Shown one piece after another: positions 44,257 through 54,181 of a stretch of DNA of 55,267 bases. The translations under genes were made by a program, and so were the position numbers. A model generated the notes under the pieces. It saw only the letters and a program-made list of their open reading frames with translations, was not told where the DNA came from and searched no databases. Origin of the DNA: Marinifilum sp. D714 (GTDB lineage: Bacteria; Bacteroidota; Bacteroidia; Bacteroidales; Marinifilaceae). How positions within the stretch are numbered: position 1 is the first letter of the stretch; each line of letters starts with the position of its first letter. Where the stretch lies: NCBI RefSeq assembly GCF_030851345.1, contig NZ_JALPNU010000026.1, positions 1 to 55,267 of the forward strand. The letters are read 5' to 3'.

Positions 44257-47200
44257 ATGGAGCAAAATTTTACGATAAGAGAGGCATTAAAAAATCAGAT
44301 TTTGGTTCTCGATGGAGCAATGGGAACCATGATTCAATCATATAAATTAGTTGAATCGGATTTTAGAGGAGAAAGGTTTGCTAATGTTTCAGCAGATCAA
44401 AAAGGTCACAATGATTTATTGACGTTGACTCAGCCTGAAATCATTAAGAATATTCACCTGGAATTTTTAAAAGCAGGTGCAAATATCATTGAAACCAATA
44501 CTTTTAATGCAAATGCGATTTCTTTAATTGATTATCAGTTGCAAGAGCTTGCTTATGAATTGAATCTGGAAGCGGCGAAGAATGCTCGCAGAGCGATTGA
44601 TGAAATTAAGAAAATAGATCTACATACGCCAAGATGGATTGCAGGAGCCATTGGTCCAACCAACAAAACTACATCCATGTCTCCAAAAGTGGAAGATCCG
44701 GGTTTTAGAGATGTAAGTTTTGATGATTTGGTTGAAATCTACACCGAACAGATAAAAGGTTTGGTTGATGGTGGCGTTGATGCCTTATTGATAGAAACAA
44801 TTTTCGATACCCTCAATGCAAAGGCTGCTGTTTATGCTGCAGATCAACTTTTGGAAGAGAGGGGCTTGGATCTACCAATCATGATTTCGGGAACAATAAC
44901 AGATAACAGTGGAAGAACCTTATCAGGTCAGACTTTGGAAGCCTTTGTAACTTCGATGAAGTGTGATAGATTGTTGAGTATTGGTTTGAATTGTGCTTTC
45001 GGGGCAAAAGATTTGATTCCATTTATCCAGCAATTGGATACTTTATTGCCTGTATATGTAAGTGTATATCCTAATGCTGGTTTGCCAAACGAATTGGGAG
45101 AATATGATGAAACTCCTACAACTATGGTTAGTGATTTGAAGGAGCTGTTGGAGAACAAAAAGGTAAATGTTGTAGGCGGATGTTGCGGAACTAGACCAGA
45201 TCATATTGCTGCAATTGCCAAAGTGGTTAAAGATACTTTGCCTAGAGAAATTCCTTTTGTAGAAAAGGAGACTCGCTTGAGCGGATTAGAGATGTTGCGC
45301 ATCAACTCTATGAGCAACTTTGTGAATGTTGGGGAACGTACCAATGTTGCGGGTTCTAGAAAATTTGCAAGATTAATCCGTGAAGAAAAATACGAGGAAG
45401 CCTTATCAATTGCTCGTTCACAGGTCGAAAATGGTGCTCAAATTATTGATGTGAACATGGATGATGCCATGTTGGATGCAGAGAAAGAAATGGATGTCTT
45501 TTTGAAACTGTTGGTTTCTGAACCAGAAATTTCTCGCGTTCCTGTCATGATTGATTCTTCGAAATGGTCTGTTTTGGAAGCTGGTTTAAAGTGCGTGCAA
45601 GGAAAAAGCGTGGTGAATTCCATTTCTTTGAAAGAGGGCGAAGAGGAATTTATTAAATATGCTACCCAAATAAAAAGATATGGAGCTGCCGCAGTGGTAA
45701 TGGCTTTCGACGAAAAAGGTCAGGCCGATACTTATGAACGCAGAATTGAAATTTGTGGCAGAGCTTATAAAACACTAACAGAAAAAGTGGGCTTCCCGCC
45801 AGAAGATATCATCTTCGATCCAAATGTACTGGCAATTGCTACAGGGATTGAAGAGCATAACAATTATGCAGTTGATTTTATTAAAACCGTAAGGTGGATC
45901 AAGGAGAATCTTCCGCATGCAAAAATTAGTGGAGGTATCAGTAATCTGTCTTTCTCTTTCCGTGGTAATAATGTGGTTCGTGAAGCCATGCATTCGGTTT
46001 TCTTGTATCATGCCATTAAGGAAGGTTTGGATATGGGAATTGTAAATCCGGGAATGTTGCAGATTTACGATGAGATTGAACCGGAATTATTAGAGAAGGT
46101 GGAAGATGTAGTGTTGAACAGGAAACCTGATGCTACTGAAATCTTAATAGAATTTGCCGAAGGATTAAAATCAGCAGGAACATGTGGGGAAAAAAAGGAT
46201 GTTTGGAGGGAAAAATCAGTAAATGAGAGATTGTCTTACTCCTTGGTAAAAGGAATTACTGATTATATAGAAGAGGATGCTGAAGAGGCTCGCCAAAATT
46301 ATCCGAAAGCATTAGAGGTAATCGAAAAACCTTTAATGGATGGTATGAATGTGGTTGGTGAGCTGTTTGGCGATGGAAAAATGTTTTTGCCTCAGGTTGT
46401 AAAATCTGCAAGGGTAATGAAAAAAGCCGTAGCATATCTTCAACCATTTATAGAAGAAGAAAAAAGCAACGCTGCAGATGCCAAAAATGCAGGTAAGATA
46501 TTAATGGCAACCGTAAAAGGTGATGTTCACGATATCGGTAAAAATATTGTTGACGTTGTATTAGGTTGTAACAATTTTGAGGTAATCGATTTGGGCGTAA
46601 TGGTTCCATGTTCGAAAATTTTGGAAGTGGCCAAAAAAGAAAATGTTGATGCCATTGGATTAAGTGGATTGATTACTCCATCTTTAGAAGAGATGTGTTT
46701 TGTTGCCGAAGAGATGCAACGCGAAGGATTCGATATTCCTTTGGTAGTAGGAGGAGCAACAACATCGGAATTGCATACGGCAGTAAAAATTGAACCCAAT
46801 TATAAGAATGGCGTTGTTCATGTGAGTGATGCTTCTCAGTCGGTAGGTATTTTCAAGAAATTGTGTGATAAAAACAAACGTGGCGATTACCTGGATAGCG
46901 TGAAAGAACAATATCAAAAGGTGAGAGAGAATCATGCCAAACAGAAATCTGCTGAATATTATTCTTTGGAAGAAGCTAGAGCAAACGCAGAAGCAATTGA
47001 CTGGGAAAAATCGCCAATGTACAAGCCAAAGAAAACTGGCTTAAAAGTACAGAAAAATTTCTCAATAGGTGAGATTAGAAAATACATCGATTGGACTTTC
47101 TTCTTTGTAGCTTGGGAATTGAAGTGCATGTATCCTGAAATTATGGAAGATCCGGATTACAAGGATGAGGCCAAGAAGCTTTTCGACGATGCCAATAAAA

Positions 47201-47925
47201 TGTTGGACCAAATTGAGAAAGAGAATCTTTTGGAAGCGAGTGCTGTTTACGGACTGTTCCCAGCCAATGCCGTGGGCGATGATATTGTGATCTATTCTGA
47301 TGAAAGGAGAAGTTCGGAGCTGGAGCGATTCACTCAAATTCGTCAGCAGGAAAAATTCTCGAAAGGCCTAAGCAATTTGTGTCTGAGCGATTTTGTGGCT
47401 CCTCTTGAGTCTGGAAAGATTGATTATATAGGTGCATTTGTTGTAACTGCAGGGCTTGGAATAGAAGCGAGCTTGCAAAAATATGCTGAGCAAAATGATG
47501 ATTACAACAGCATAATGATTAAGATTTTGGCAGATCGATTGGCTGAAGCTTATACAGAATTGTTGCATGAGCAAATCCGAAAGGAAGATTGGGCATATGC
47601 AAATGGAGAAGACCTGAGCGTTGAAGAAATGTTGCGCGAAAAATACCAGGGAATTCGCCCGGCTTTTGGGTATCCATCATTGCCTGAACATTCCGAAAAG
47701 AAAGTACTATGGGACTTCTTGCAGGTTGAGGAGAATATTGGTGCTACATTAACAGAAAGTTTTGCCATGTACCCGGCAGCTTCCGTAAGTGGATTGGTAT
47801 TGGCTCATCCCGATGCAATTTATTTTTCGATTGATAAGATCAAGGAAGATCAGGTAAAAGACTACGCTGAACGCAAGGGAATCTCAGAAAAGGAAGCCAA
47901 TAAATTGTTGACAGCAATTTTGTAG
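44257..47925 (+). CDS. metH: Methionine synthase, cobalamin-dependent
   Basis: A 1222-aa, four-module enzyme that methylates homocysteine with methyltetrahydrofolate via cobalamin. It has a homocysteine/zinc module (about 1-330, [12 protein letters not shown]; zinc ligands in GLNCAFG and [11 protein letters not shown]), a folate module (about 350-620, [27 protein letters not shown]), a cobalamin module (about 650-890, with the ligand His in [14 protein letters not shown]) and a reactivation module that binds SAM (about 910-1222, [15 protein letters not shown]). All modules are complete. The ATG at 44257 is used; a TTG at 44245 is weaker. B12 dependence implies that the cell makes or imports cobalamin. 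Confidence 0.97.
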   Translation: MEQNFTIREALKNQILVLDGAMGTMIQSYKLVESDFRGERFANVSADQKGHNDLLTLTQPEIIKNIHLEFLKAGANIIETNTFNANAISLIDYQLQELAYELNLEAAKNARRAIDEIKKIDLHTPRWIAGAIGPTNKTTSMSPKVEDPGFRDVSFDDLVEIYTEQIKGLVDGGVDALLIETIFDTLNAKAAVYAADQLLEERGLDLPIMISGTITDNSGRTLSGQTLEAFVTSMKCDRLLSIGLNCAFGAKDLIPFIQQLDTLLPVYVSVYPNAGLPNELGEYDETPTTMVSDLKELLENKKVNVVGGCCGTRPDHIAAIAKVVKDTLPREIPFVEKETRLSGLEMLRINSMSNFVNVGERTNVAGSRKFARLIREEKYEEALSIARSQVENGAQIIDVNMDDAMLDAEKEMDVFLKLLVSEPEISRVPVMIDSSKWSVLEAGLKCVQGKSVVNSISLKEGEEEFIKYATQIKRYGAAAVVMAFDEKGQADTYERRIEICGRAYKTLTEKVGFPPEDIIFDPNVLAIATGIEEHNNYAVDFIKTVRWIKENLPHAKISGGISNLSFSFRGNNVVREAMHSVFLYHAIKEGLDMGIVNPGMLQIYDEIEPELLEKVEDVVLNRKPDATEILIEFAEGLKSAGTCGEKKDVWREKSVNERLSYSLVKGITDYIEEDAEEARQNYPKALEVIEKPLMDGMNVVGELFGDGKMFLPQVVKSARVMKKAVAYLQPFIEEEKSNAADAKNAGKILMATVKGDVHDIGKNIVDVVLGCNNFEVIDLGVMVPCSKILEVAKKENVDAIGLSGLITPSLEEMCFVAEEMQREGFDIPLVVGGATTSELHTAVKIEPNYKNGVVHVSDASQSVGIFKKLCDKNKRGDYLDSVKEQYQKVRENHAKQKSAEYYSLEEARANAEAIDWEKSPMYKPKKTGLKVQKNFSIGEIRKYIDWTFFFVAWELKCMYPEIMEDPDYKDEAKKLFDDANKMLDQIEKENLLEASAVYGLFPANAVGDDIVIYSDERRSSELERFTQIRQQEKFSKGLSNLCLSDFVAPLESGKIDYIGAFVVTAGLGIEASLQKYAEQNDDYNSIMIKILADRLAEAYTELLHEQIRKEDWAYANGEDLSVEEMLREKYQGIRPAFGYPSLPEHSEKKVLWDFLQVEENIGATLTESFAMYPAASVSGLVLAHPDAIYFSIDKIKEDQVKDYAERKGISEKEANKLLTAIL

Positions 47926-47999
47926 AAACATCAAACTATTAGAATACGATTTTTGAGGTTTAATAAAATCTCACATCTAAAATTAACCAGATGAAGCGT

Positions 48000-48052
48000 C
48001 CATGATTAAATAATTATTAAACCACATGTAACAGTAATTATTTAATTCATGG
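48000..48052 (+). promoter_or_regulatory. Intercistronic hairpin between metH and metF
   Basis: CCATGATTAAATAATTA (48000-48016) pairs with TAATTATTTAATTCATGG (48035-48052) with one bulged base. Outside it GATG and CATC can extend the stem across an internal loop. It is 75 bp past the metH stop, 38 bp before the metF ATG, with no T-run. Confidence 0.6.
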
Positions 48053-48090
48053 TAAGTTCCATCCGACTTTGATAATAAAATAATAAACGG

Positions 48091-49050
48091 ATGAAAGTAA
48101 TTGAACATTTAAATCAAGCAATTGAGAATAAAACCACACACTTCTCTTTTGAACTATTGCCTCCTTTAAGGGGTAATAGTATATATAAGGTATTTAATAC
48201 CATCGAAAAGCTTCGGGAATTCGATCCGAAGTACATTAATATTACGGCTCATCGCGATGAGATTGTTTTTGTTGAATCGCCCAATGGAGGATTCGAAAAG
48301 AAGATTACTCGCAAGCGTCCGGGTACCGTTGCAGTAGCAGCTGCCATTCAAAATAAATACAAAATTACAGTTGTTCCTCATGTAATCTGTAGCGGATTTA
48401 CTCCCGAAGAAACAGAAAATGCATTATTGGATCTGAATTTTTTGGGCATTCATGATTTATTGCTTTTGCAAGGAGATAAATCACCACGTCACGATTTCAT
48501 TCCGAGCGAAGGAGAGCACAAGTTCGCTATTGATTTAATTGGACAGGTGAACGATATCAATAAAGGAAACTTTTTGGATGGAACTCATGTTGAGCCATTC
48601 GAAACGCCATTTTCTTATGGTACTGCCGGATACCCTGAGAAACACGAAAATGCTCCAAATATGGAATCGGACTTATATTGGCTGAAGAAAAAAGTAGATG
48701 CCGGAGCAGATTATATCGTAACGCAAATGTTTTTCGATAACCAAAAATTCTTCGATTTTGAGAAAAAAGTGAGAGAAGCTGGAATTAATGTTCCCATTGT
48801 TCCTGGAATTAAACCAATATCAGCTTTGTCGCAATTAAATGTGCTTCCACAAATCTTTAAAACAGAAATACCAGAGGCTTTGGCTGCCGAAGTTCGTAAG
48901 TGTAAAACCAACGATGAGGTAAAACAAGTTGGAGTGGAGTGGGGAATACAGCAAAGCAAAGAGTTGATTCAACATGGTGTACCATCATTGCATTTTTACA
49001 CATTAATGGCATCCGGTTGCGTTAGAGATATTGCAAAAGCAATTTATTAA
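48091..49050 (+). CDS. metF: 5,10-methylenetetrahydrofolate reductase
   Basis: A 319-aa flavoenzyme that makes methyltetrahydrofolate, the methyl donor for the MetH encoded just upstream. It shows FSFELLPPLRG near residue 18 with the catalytic-site Glu, YINITAHRDE, LLLLQGDKSPRHDF near residue 126 and ADYIVTQMFFDNQKFFDF near residue 209, and PGIKPIS. The length fits MetF. It is the last gene of the methionine run, followed by a strong terminator. Confidence 0.95.
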   Translation: MKVIEHLNQAIENKTTHFSFELLPPLRGNSIYKVFNTIEKLREFDPKYINITAHRDEIVFVESPNGGFEKKITRKRPGTVAVAAAIQNKYKITVVPHVICSGFTPEETENALLDLNFLGIHDLLLLQGDKSPRHDFIPSEGEHKFAIDLIGQVNDINKGNFLDGTHVEPFETPFSYGTAGYPEKHENAPNMESDLYWLKKKVDAGADYIVTQMFFDNQKFFDFEKKVREAGINVPIVPGIKPISALSQLNVLPQIFKTEIPEALAAEVRKCKTNDEVKQVGVEWGIQQSKELIQHGVPSLHFYTLMASGCVRDIAKAIY

Positions 49051-49070
49051 CAATAATTAGAAACAAAATC

Positions 49071-49104
49071 AAATCCCTTTTCAAGTCTGAAGAGGGATTT
49101 TTTT
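49071..49104 (+). terminator. Terminator after metF
   Basis: AAATCCCTTTTC pairs with GAAGAGGGATTT, followed by a T-run, 20 bp after the metF stop. Confidence 0.88.
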
Positions 49105-49125
49105 ATGCAGAAACTGCAATAAAAG

Positions 49126-49133
49126 TAGCTTTG
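49126..49133 (+). promoter_or_regulatory. -7 box for the first secreted paralogue
   Basis: TAGCTTTG matches TAnnTTTG, 29 nt before the ATG at 49163. The -33 region (about 49103) is T-rich but lacks TTTG. Confidence 0.45.
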
Positions 49134-49162
49134 TCTCAGTTTAAAAATAGAATTGATAATTA

Positions 49163-49711
49163 ATGAAAGATATGAGAAAGACAATTATTCTATTGTTACT
49201 GATGAGTGGAGCGTTTTTATCAAAAGCTCAGGTTTTTAATACATCTGGAATTTTAAAAGGAGGAGAAGCTGCAATAGGTTTTGAACCATCCCTTTTGGTT
49301 TTCGATGGTGAAACTGAATTTATGATGTTTTTTCACGCAGGTGTTGGATTAGGACAAAATATTGACTTGGGAGCAAAGTTCGGTGTTTTTGGTGATGAGA
49401 ATTATTATGGTGGAGATATTGAATTTGGTTTCAGTAAAACGCTTTCATTATCAGCAGGAGCACACCATTTTCATGATATCGCATTGGATGGAACGGCAAA
49501 TGTTACCGTACCATTGGCAAGAGGTACTAAACTAATTACCGGTTTAGATATGGATATTGTATTTGGAGATGAAACAAAAATTCCTCTTTGGGTTCCATTA
49601 GGAATAAGAGTTTCGGTTGGTAATGGTTGGTCCTTAATTATGGAATCGGAAATTGAGTTGACCGATGAGGCTTACCATTATTTTGGAGTTGGTATGGCCT
49701 ATGGATTTTAA
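49163..49711 (+). CDS. Secreted beta-rich protein, paralogue 1
   Basis: A 182-aa protein with a signal peptide (RKTIILLLLMSGAFLSKAQ). The rest alternates hydrophobic and polar residues with many glycines (GVGLGQNIDLGAKFGVF; FGFSKTLSLSAGAHHFHDIALDG; ELTDEAYHYFGVGMAYGF) and ends in an aromatic residue, the pattern of a small outer-membrane beta-barrel. The next gene encodes a clear paralogue with matching positions throughout. The start may be this ATG or the ATG at 49172. No named family was recognised. Confidence 0.75.
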   Translation: MKDMRKTIILLLLMSGAFLSKAQVFNTSGILKGGEAAIGFEPSLLVFDGETEFMMFFHAGVGLGQNIDLGAKFGVFGDENYYGGDIEFGFSKTLSLSAGAHHFHDIALDGTANVTVPLARGTKLITGLDMDIVFGDETKIPLWVPLGIRVSVGNGWSLIMESEIELTDEAYHYFGVGMAYGF

Positions 49712-49875
49712 AGTAAATATAAAACCTTTCAATCTAGGTGTTTATATTAAAATGATTAATGCAAGTAAACTAAAAAGAATTTAAATGATGAATTTTTATT
49801 TATTTTTATGTTTTTAAATTATGAATTATTGTTAATTTAGTATTTTGGTAATAAATAATATTAAAATAACTGAAA

Positions 49876-50415
49876 ATGAAAAAGATTATAATTGCATTAA
49901 CATTTATGATGGGATCAATGGCATCATTTGGACAAATTTTTGATTCTTCTGATATCTTAAAAAAGGGAGAGTTGGTTGTTGCTTGTGAGCCTGGAGTTTT
50001 TATTTTTGATGGGAGTGAAGATTTTAGAACTTTTTTCCATGGTGAATATGGATTAGGAAAGAAAATGGATCTTGGGGTAAGTATCGACCCTTTAAATAGA
50101 GATGGTTATTATGGTGCTGATTTAGAGTTGTGGCTTGCAGAAAAGTTCTCAATGTCAGTTGGGGCACATCATTTTAGTAAAATGGCATTAGATGCAGCTG
50201 TGAAATACAGTACACCAATTCGATCAAATATTAAATTCACATCTGGATTAGATGGTGACTATTTTATTAATAAATCAAGAGTTGCTCTTTGGTTACCGGT
50301 TGGAGTAGATATGGAAATTGGTAATGGCTTATCTGTTTTGGTTGAAGCTAAAATAGAAATAACAGATGAAGCTTATAATTATCTTGGAATTGGCGTTGCC
50401 TATAAACTTAAATAA
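49876..50415 (+). CDS. Secreted beta-rich protein, paralogue 2
   Basis: A 179-aa protein with a signal peptide (MKKIIIALTFMMGSMASFGQ). It shares with the previous gene F-x-x-S-x-IL, the F-DG stretch, FFH-x-x-x-GLG-x-x-x-DLG, the GYYGADLEL block, SVGAHHF, and the ending E-I-x-x-TDEAY-x-Y-x-GIGVAY. A small outer-membrane barrel is the best structural guess. The 164-bp AT-rich gap between the paralogues contains no obvious terminator or consensus promoter. Confidence 0.75.
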   Translation: MKKIIIALTFMMGSMASFGQIFDSSDILKKGELVVACEPGVFIFDGSEDFRTFFHGEYGLGKKMDLGVSIDPLNRDGYYGADLELWLAEKFSMSVGAHHFSKMALDAAVKYSTPIRSNIKFTSGLDGDYFINKSRVALWLPVGVDMEIGNGLSVLVEAKIEITDEAYNYLGIGVAYKLK

Positions 50416-50542
50416 ATAATCATTTAGTTTTGGTTGGGTTAAAGTTGCTAACAGTTTGTTAATAATGTGTTTTGATTCTGAATAGAAATTGAAGTATATT
50501 AATGTCTAGATAAACTTTAATCATTAAAACCACAGCTGCCAA

Positions 50543-51181
50543 ATGCAAAAAGAAAAATCTGCTATTGAAAAATTAAAAGATTTTGCTCTTAAAACGCATC
50601 GCAAAATTGATTTTAGCAAGAAAGTGTATCCTTCTAATGCACTACATCCTCTGACTTACCAGCGAAGATTTGTAAGTATACCTGGAAATGATTTCAAAAG
50701 AGTCTTTTTTGCTTGTTTTAGAGATTCTCGTAGATTGGATAATTTTTCAATTTATAGTGGTGTTTTTTTTCCTATTGATGTTTCAGGAGATACAAAGATA
50801 TGTGTTCGAAAAAAACATATACTGGACAAAATGAGTCTGTTTGGGAAAAAGAAATATTATAAAACAGGTACTAACACATTTGATTCTCAGGTAGTGTTCG
50901 ATGAGTTTACAGCAATTGGTACCAATAAGATTTTTACCAATAATAAAATTCAGAATTTAATCTTAAAAGTTTTCGATTTTGATGGTCGGTTAAGAGTCGG
51001 GATAAACATGCTAAATCTTGATTTTATAACAGAGTTAAAAGGTAGATCTTTTATTGGAATATATACAACACAAGGATGGTATACCAATTCATCTGAGATT
51101 GAAATTTTGTATGATTTGGCAGATCAATTGCAAAGGCAATCAGTTTTTATGAGAGAGCCGGATTTGGTTGCACAATTTTGA
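50543..51181 (+). CDS. Soluble protein of unknown function
   Basis: A 212-aa protein without signal peptide or membrane segment. It is basic and aromatic-rich in the first half (FSKKVYPSNALHPLTYQRRFVSIPGNDFKRVFFACFRDSRRLDNF is family-neutral). It then has FFPIDVSGDTKICVRKK, FDEFTAIGTNKIFTNNKIQNLILK and a helical end EILYDLADQLQRQSVFM. Mixed alpha/beta composition is likely. It lies between the secreted paralogues and a bidirectional terminator. No function is recognised. Confidence 0.7.
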   Translation: MQKEKSAIEKLKDFALKTHRKIDFSKKVYPSNALHPLTYQRRFVSIPGNDFKRVFFACFRDSRRLDNFSIYSGVFFPIDVSGDTKICVRKKHILDKMSLFGKKKYYKTGTNTFDSQVVFDEFTAIGTNKIFTNNKIQNLILKVFDFDGRLRVGINMLNLDFITELKGRSFIGIYTTQGWYTNSSEIEILYDLADQLQRQSVFMREPDLVAQF

Positions 51182-51204
51182 ATTAGAATTATAAATAAAA
51201 AGAG

Positions 51205-51235
51205 AAAGCCTCAAATCTTTAGACTTGAGGCTTTT
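51205..51235. terminator. Bidirectional terminator
   Basis: AAAGCCTCAAATCT pairs with AGACTTGAGGCTTT with one mismatch, in the 59-bp gap between convergent genes. Confidence 0.88.
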
Positions 51236-51240
51236 GATAT

Positions 51241-52182
51241 TTATAATGCAAACTCATCGATTATTTTTTGTGCGGTGACCTCGGAAAGTTTAATGTTCGA
51301 TTCATGGGTCCATCCACCAACATGCGGACTCAACAAAACATTTTCCGCTTCAATTAAATATCGAAACTCAGCAGGAAGTTCTGATGCGTGCAAATCTTCG
51401 AAAGAAGTTTTTTCGTATTCCAGTACGTCCAAACAAGCTCCTTTTACTTGTCCTGATTTTAGATTATTCACCAAATCAGCAATACGAACCACCTTACCAC
51501 GTGCAGTATTAATAAGGAAAATCGGTTTTTTAAATTGATTCAGAAATTCATCATTCACCATAAACATGGTTTCTTCGGTTTGCGGTACATGCAAACTCAA
51601 AATATCGCATTGTTCAAACAAATCTTCCAATTGCTTTTCTTGGCAATATTCATCGGTATAGTCAAATTTGTATTTATCGTAGGCAATTACATTACAGCTG
51701 AATCCTTTTAGTCTTTGTGCAAAGGCTCCGCCCATGTTTCCGTATCCAATAATCCCTATGGTCTTGCCCATAATCTCAATCCCACGATTTTCTTCACGTC
51801 TCCACATTCCATTGCGAACTTCCCAATTGCAGCGGCACAAATTATTGAAAAGAGTTAAAAGCATACCTACGGCATGTTCACCAACGGCATCGCGGTTTCC
51901 TTCCGGAGCATTAAAACATCTAATGCCTTTACTTTCTGCATATTCCACATCAATATTTTCCAGGCCTGCACCAACTCTACCAATAAATTTTAGATTAGAA
52001 GCGATATCAAGTTCACTTTTGGTCAATTTAAATTTACTTCGAATGATAAAACCATCAAACTCAGGAAATATTTCAAGTAGTTCCTCTTTGTTTTTTTCAG
52101 GAGCGTAAGTACAGTCGAAGCCTGCATTTTTCAGCATCTCCAATAAACGAGGGTGCGTTGAATCTATAAATAGAACTTTCAT
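51241..52182 (-). CDS. D-isomer 2-hydroxyacid dehydrogenase (3-phosphoglycerate dehydrogenase-like)
   Basis: A 313-aa NAD-dependent dehydrogenase. The Rossmann motif is TIGIIGYGNMGGAFAQRL near residue 141. The catalytic Arg is in NTARGKVV, the Glu near LDVLEYEKT, and the His in SPHVGGWT. It lacks the C-terminal ACT region of long SerA enzymes, so it is either the short phosphoglycerate dehydrogenase that starts serine synthesis or another 2-hydroxyacid dehydrogenase. The start is the ATG at 52182 (MKVLFIDSTHP); a TTG at 52194 would add four residues. Confidence 0.85.
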   Translation of the reverse strand: MKVLFIDSTHPRLLEMLKNAGFDCTYAPEKNKEELLEIFPEFDGFIIRSKFKLTKSELDIASNLKFIGRVGAGLENIDVEYAESKGIRCFNAPEGNRDAVGEHAVGMLLTLFNNLCRCNWEVRNGMWRREENRGIEIMGKTIGIIGYGNMGGAFAQRLKGFSCNVIAYDKYKFDYTDEYCQEKQLEDLFEQCDILSLHVPQTEETMFMVNDEFLNQFKKPIFLINTARGKVVRIADLVNNLKSGQVKGACLDVLEYEKTSFEDLHASELPAEFRYLIEAENVLLSPHVGGWTHESNIKLSEVTAQKIIDEFAL

Positions 52183-52275
52183 TTTTCGTATCAAGTTAAG
52201 GGTATCAAGAATAAGGAGATTCTATGATTCCGGGATTTCATGCAAAAATAGATTGAAATTTATAAACCAGAGCAT

Positions 52276-52788
52276 TTATTTAGAATGTAATTCCTCATTC
52301 ACTCTTTCTAAATCAACAACAAAACTGGCTTTATAACCTCTCAGTTTTCCAGTAGTATCAAATATTTCGAAGCCAAACATCAGTTTTTTAACCTCTTTTT
52401 TGAGTTGTAACTGATTCTTGTCCCAATACCAATTCTCTTCAAACTGAATTTTGCCTGTTCTCCCATTTAAATCATTTACTGTAATAATTTCTTCGATTTC
52501 ACAAATGGATAATTCGTGATTGTCGTAATAATCATACGCTTTTAAATTACCAGCTTTTACTTCTTTCAAAACTTGCTCTATTAAGTAGGAGCTATTGGTA
52601 TTCTCCAGGCATTCATTCAGCCATTCATCATCCGGATTCGGATTTTTTACAATCACCTCGTAAGTAATTGGATCGGCAATAAGTTTACCTTCAGATTTTG
52701 CAAGTGAATTTTTTGGTTTGTTTTGGCAAGAAAACAAAAACAGCCCTGAAATGATCAGAGCTGTTGAGATATAATAGAATTTTTTCAT
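52276..52788 (-). CDS. Lipoprotein of unknown function
   Basis: A 170-aa protein with a lipoprotein signal (MKKFYYISTALIISGLFLFSC, lipobox Cys21). The mature part contains DPITYEVIVKNPNPDDEW, a helical LIEQVLKEVKAGNLKAYDYYDNHELSICEIEEI, then GKIQFEENWYWDKNQLQLKKEVKKLMFGFEIFDTTGKLRGYK. The layout (strand, helix, K-x-x-DY, then W-x-x-D-K followed by strands) faintly recalls the GldN/PorN type of gliding/secretion lipoprotein, but I cannot establish that. It lies 21 bp after pyrC and is probably co-transcribed. Confidence 0.75.
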   Translation of the reverse strand: MKKFYYISTALIISGLFLFSCQNKPKNSLAKSEGKLIADPITYEVIVKNPNPDDEWLNECLENTNSSYLIEQVLKEVKAGNLKAYDYYDNHELSICEIEEIITVNDLNGRTGKIQFEENWYWDKNQLQLKKEVKKLMFGFEIFDTTGKLRGYKASFVVDLERVNEELHSK

Positions 52789-52809
52789 GTTCTATATATA
52801 ATGTGTTTG

Positions 52810-54150
52810 TTAACGATCGAAACTTAAGCGCATACCTTTCGTGCTTTCGTCAAACTTACCATTGTCATACACCAAGTGACCATTCACAAAAGTTTTTTCA
52901 ATCATGTATTGGAATTTTTCTCCATCGAAAGGAGTCCAACCACACTTATACAATGTGTTCTCTTTGTTGGCAGTCCAATCTTCTTCCTTAACCAATACCA
53001 AATCTGCGTAATATCCTTTACGAATAAAACCTCTTTTTTCAACCTGGAAAATCTCAGCAGGAGTGTGACACATTTTTTCAATCACTTTTTCAAGACTTAT
53101 CTTGCCGCGTCGTGCTTGCTCCAACATAGCCACAAGCGAATGTTGAACCAATGGACCTCCACCAGCTGAATTTAAGTAATTGCCATCTTTCTCTTCTTCA
53201 GTATGAGGTGCATGATCAGTAGCGATTACATCCAATCTGTCATCAAGTAAAGCCTCCCAAAGTTTATCATGGTCTGCTTTAGTTTTAATGGCAGGATTCC
53301 AGCGTATTCTTGATTTCTTTGTTAGGTAATCTTTGTCATCAAACCATAAGTGATGCACACAAACTTCAGTAGTAATTCTTTTGTCTTTCGAAGGAATCGA
53401 ATTGTTGAACAAATCCATTTCCATTCCGGAAGATAAATGAAGAATGTGAAGGCGCGTGTTGTATTTCTTAGCCAATTCCACAGCTTTCGATGAAGATTTG
53501 TAGCAAGCTTCTGCACTTCTGATCACTCCATGATATTCCATTGGAATGTTCTCTCCATATTTTTCAACGTATTCAGCTTGATTTTTCTCAATGGTTGGCG
53601 TATCCTCACAGTGCGTAGCAATCAAAAGAGGAGCTTTTTCAAAAATCTGCGAAAGGGTATCAATGTCATCCACCAACATATTTCCTGTCGATGATCCCAT
53701 GAATATCTTAATTCCACAAACCGATTTAGGGTCTGTTTTTAAAATCTCTTCCAAATTGTCATTGGTGGCACCCATGTAGAAAGAATAGTTGGCCAAAGAT
53801 TTTTCAGCACCCAATTTGTATCTTTCTGTAAGTAATTCTTGAGTAACTGTTTGTGGTTTTACGTTGGGCATATCCATAAAGGAAGTGGTACCACCTGCTA
53901 CAGCAGCCCTCGATTCGGTATACAAATCACCTTTATGTGGCATTCCCGGATCACGAAAATGTACCTGGTCATCAATCACACCAGGAATCAGCAATTTACC
54001 ACCAGCATCAATAACTTTCCACGATGAATCAACCTTTTCAGGAGCAGATGTATAAATTTCTTCAATCAATTGATCTTTCACCAGAACACTTCCAGCGAAT
54101 TTTTTACCCTCATTAATAATTAAGGCATTTTGTATTAAATAAGTCGACAT
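52810..54150 (-). CDS. pyrC: Dihydroorotase
   Basis: A 446-aa amidohydrolase that closes carbamoyl aspartate to dihydroorotate in pyrimidine synthesis. The metal-binding HFRDPGMPHKGD begins near residue 65. Another metal ligand lies in ATHCEDT near residue 178, histidines in LHILHLSSG near residue 236, and ATDHAPHT near residue 313 holds the catalytic Asp. The length and GVIDDQVHFRDPG order fit the class I type usual in Bacteroidota. The gene follows the glycosyltransferase with a 31-bp gap, an arrangement seen elsewhere in the phylum. Confidence 0.94.
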   Translation of the reverse strand: MSTYLIQNALIINEGKKFAGSVLVKDQLIEEIYTSAPEKVDSSWKVIDAGGKLLIPGVIDDQVHFRDPGMPHKGDLYTESRAAVAGGTTSFMDMPNVKPQTVTQELLTERYKLGAEKSLANYSFYMGATNDNLEEILKTDPKSVCGIKIFMGSSTGNMLVDDIDTLSQIFEKAPLLIATHCEDTPTIEKNQAEYVEKYGENIPMEYHGVIRSAEACYKSSSKAVELAKKYNTRLHILHLSSGMEMDLFNNSIPSKDKRITTEVCVHHLWFDDKDYLTKKSRIRWNPAIKTKADHDKLWEALLDDRLDVIATDHAPHTEEEKDGNYLNSAGGGPLVQHSLVAMLEQARRGKISLEKVIEKMCHTPAEIFQVEKRGFIRKGYYADLVLVKEEDWTANKENTLYKCGWTPFDGEKFQYMIEKTFVNGHLVYDNGKFDESTKGMRLSFDR

Positions 54151-54181
54151 TTTGGTTGTTTAGTTCTAAGTATTTTAAAAT

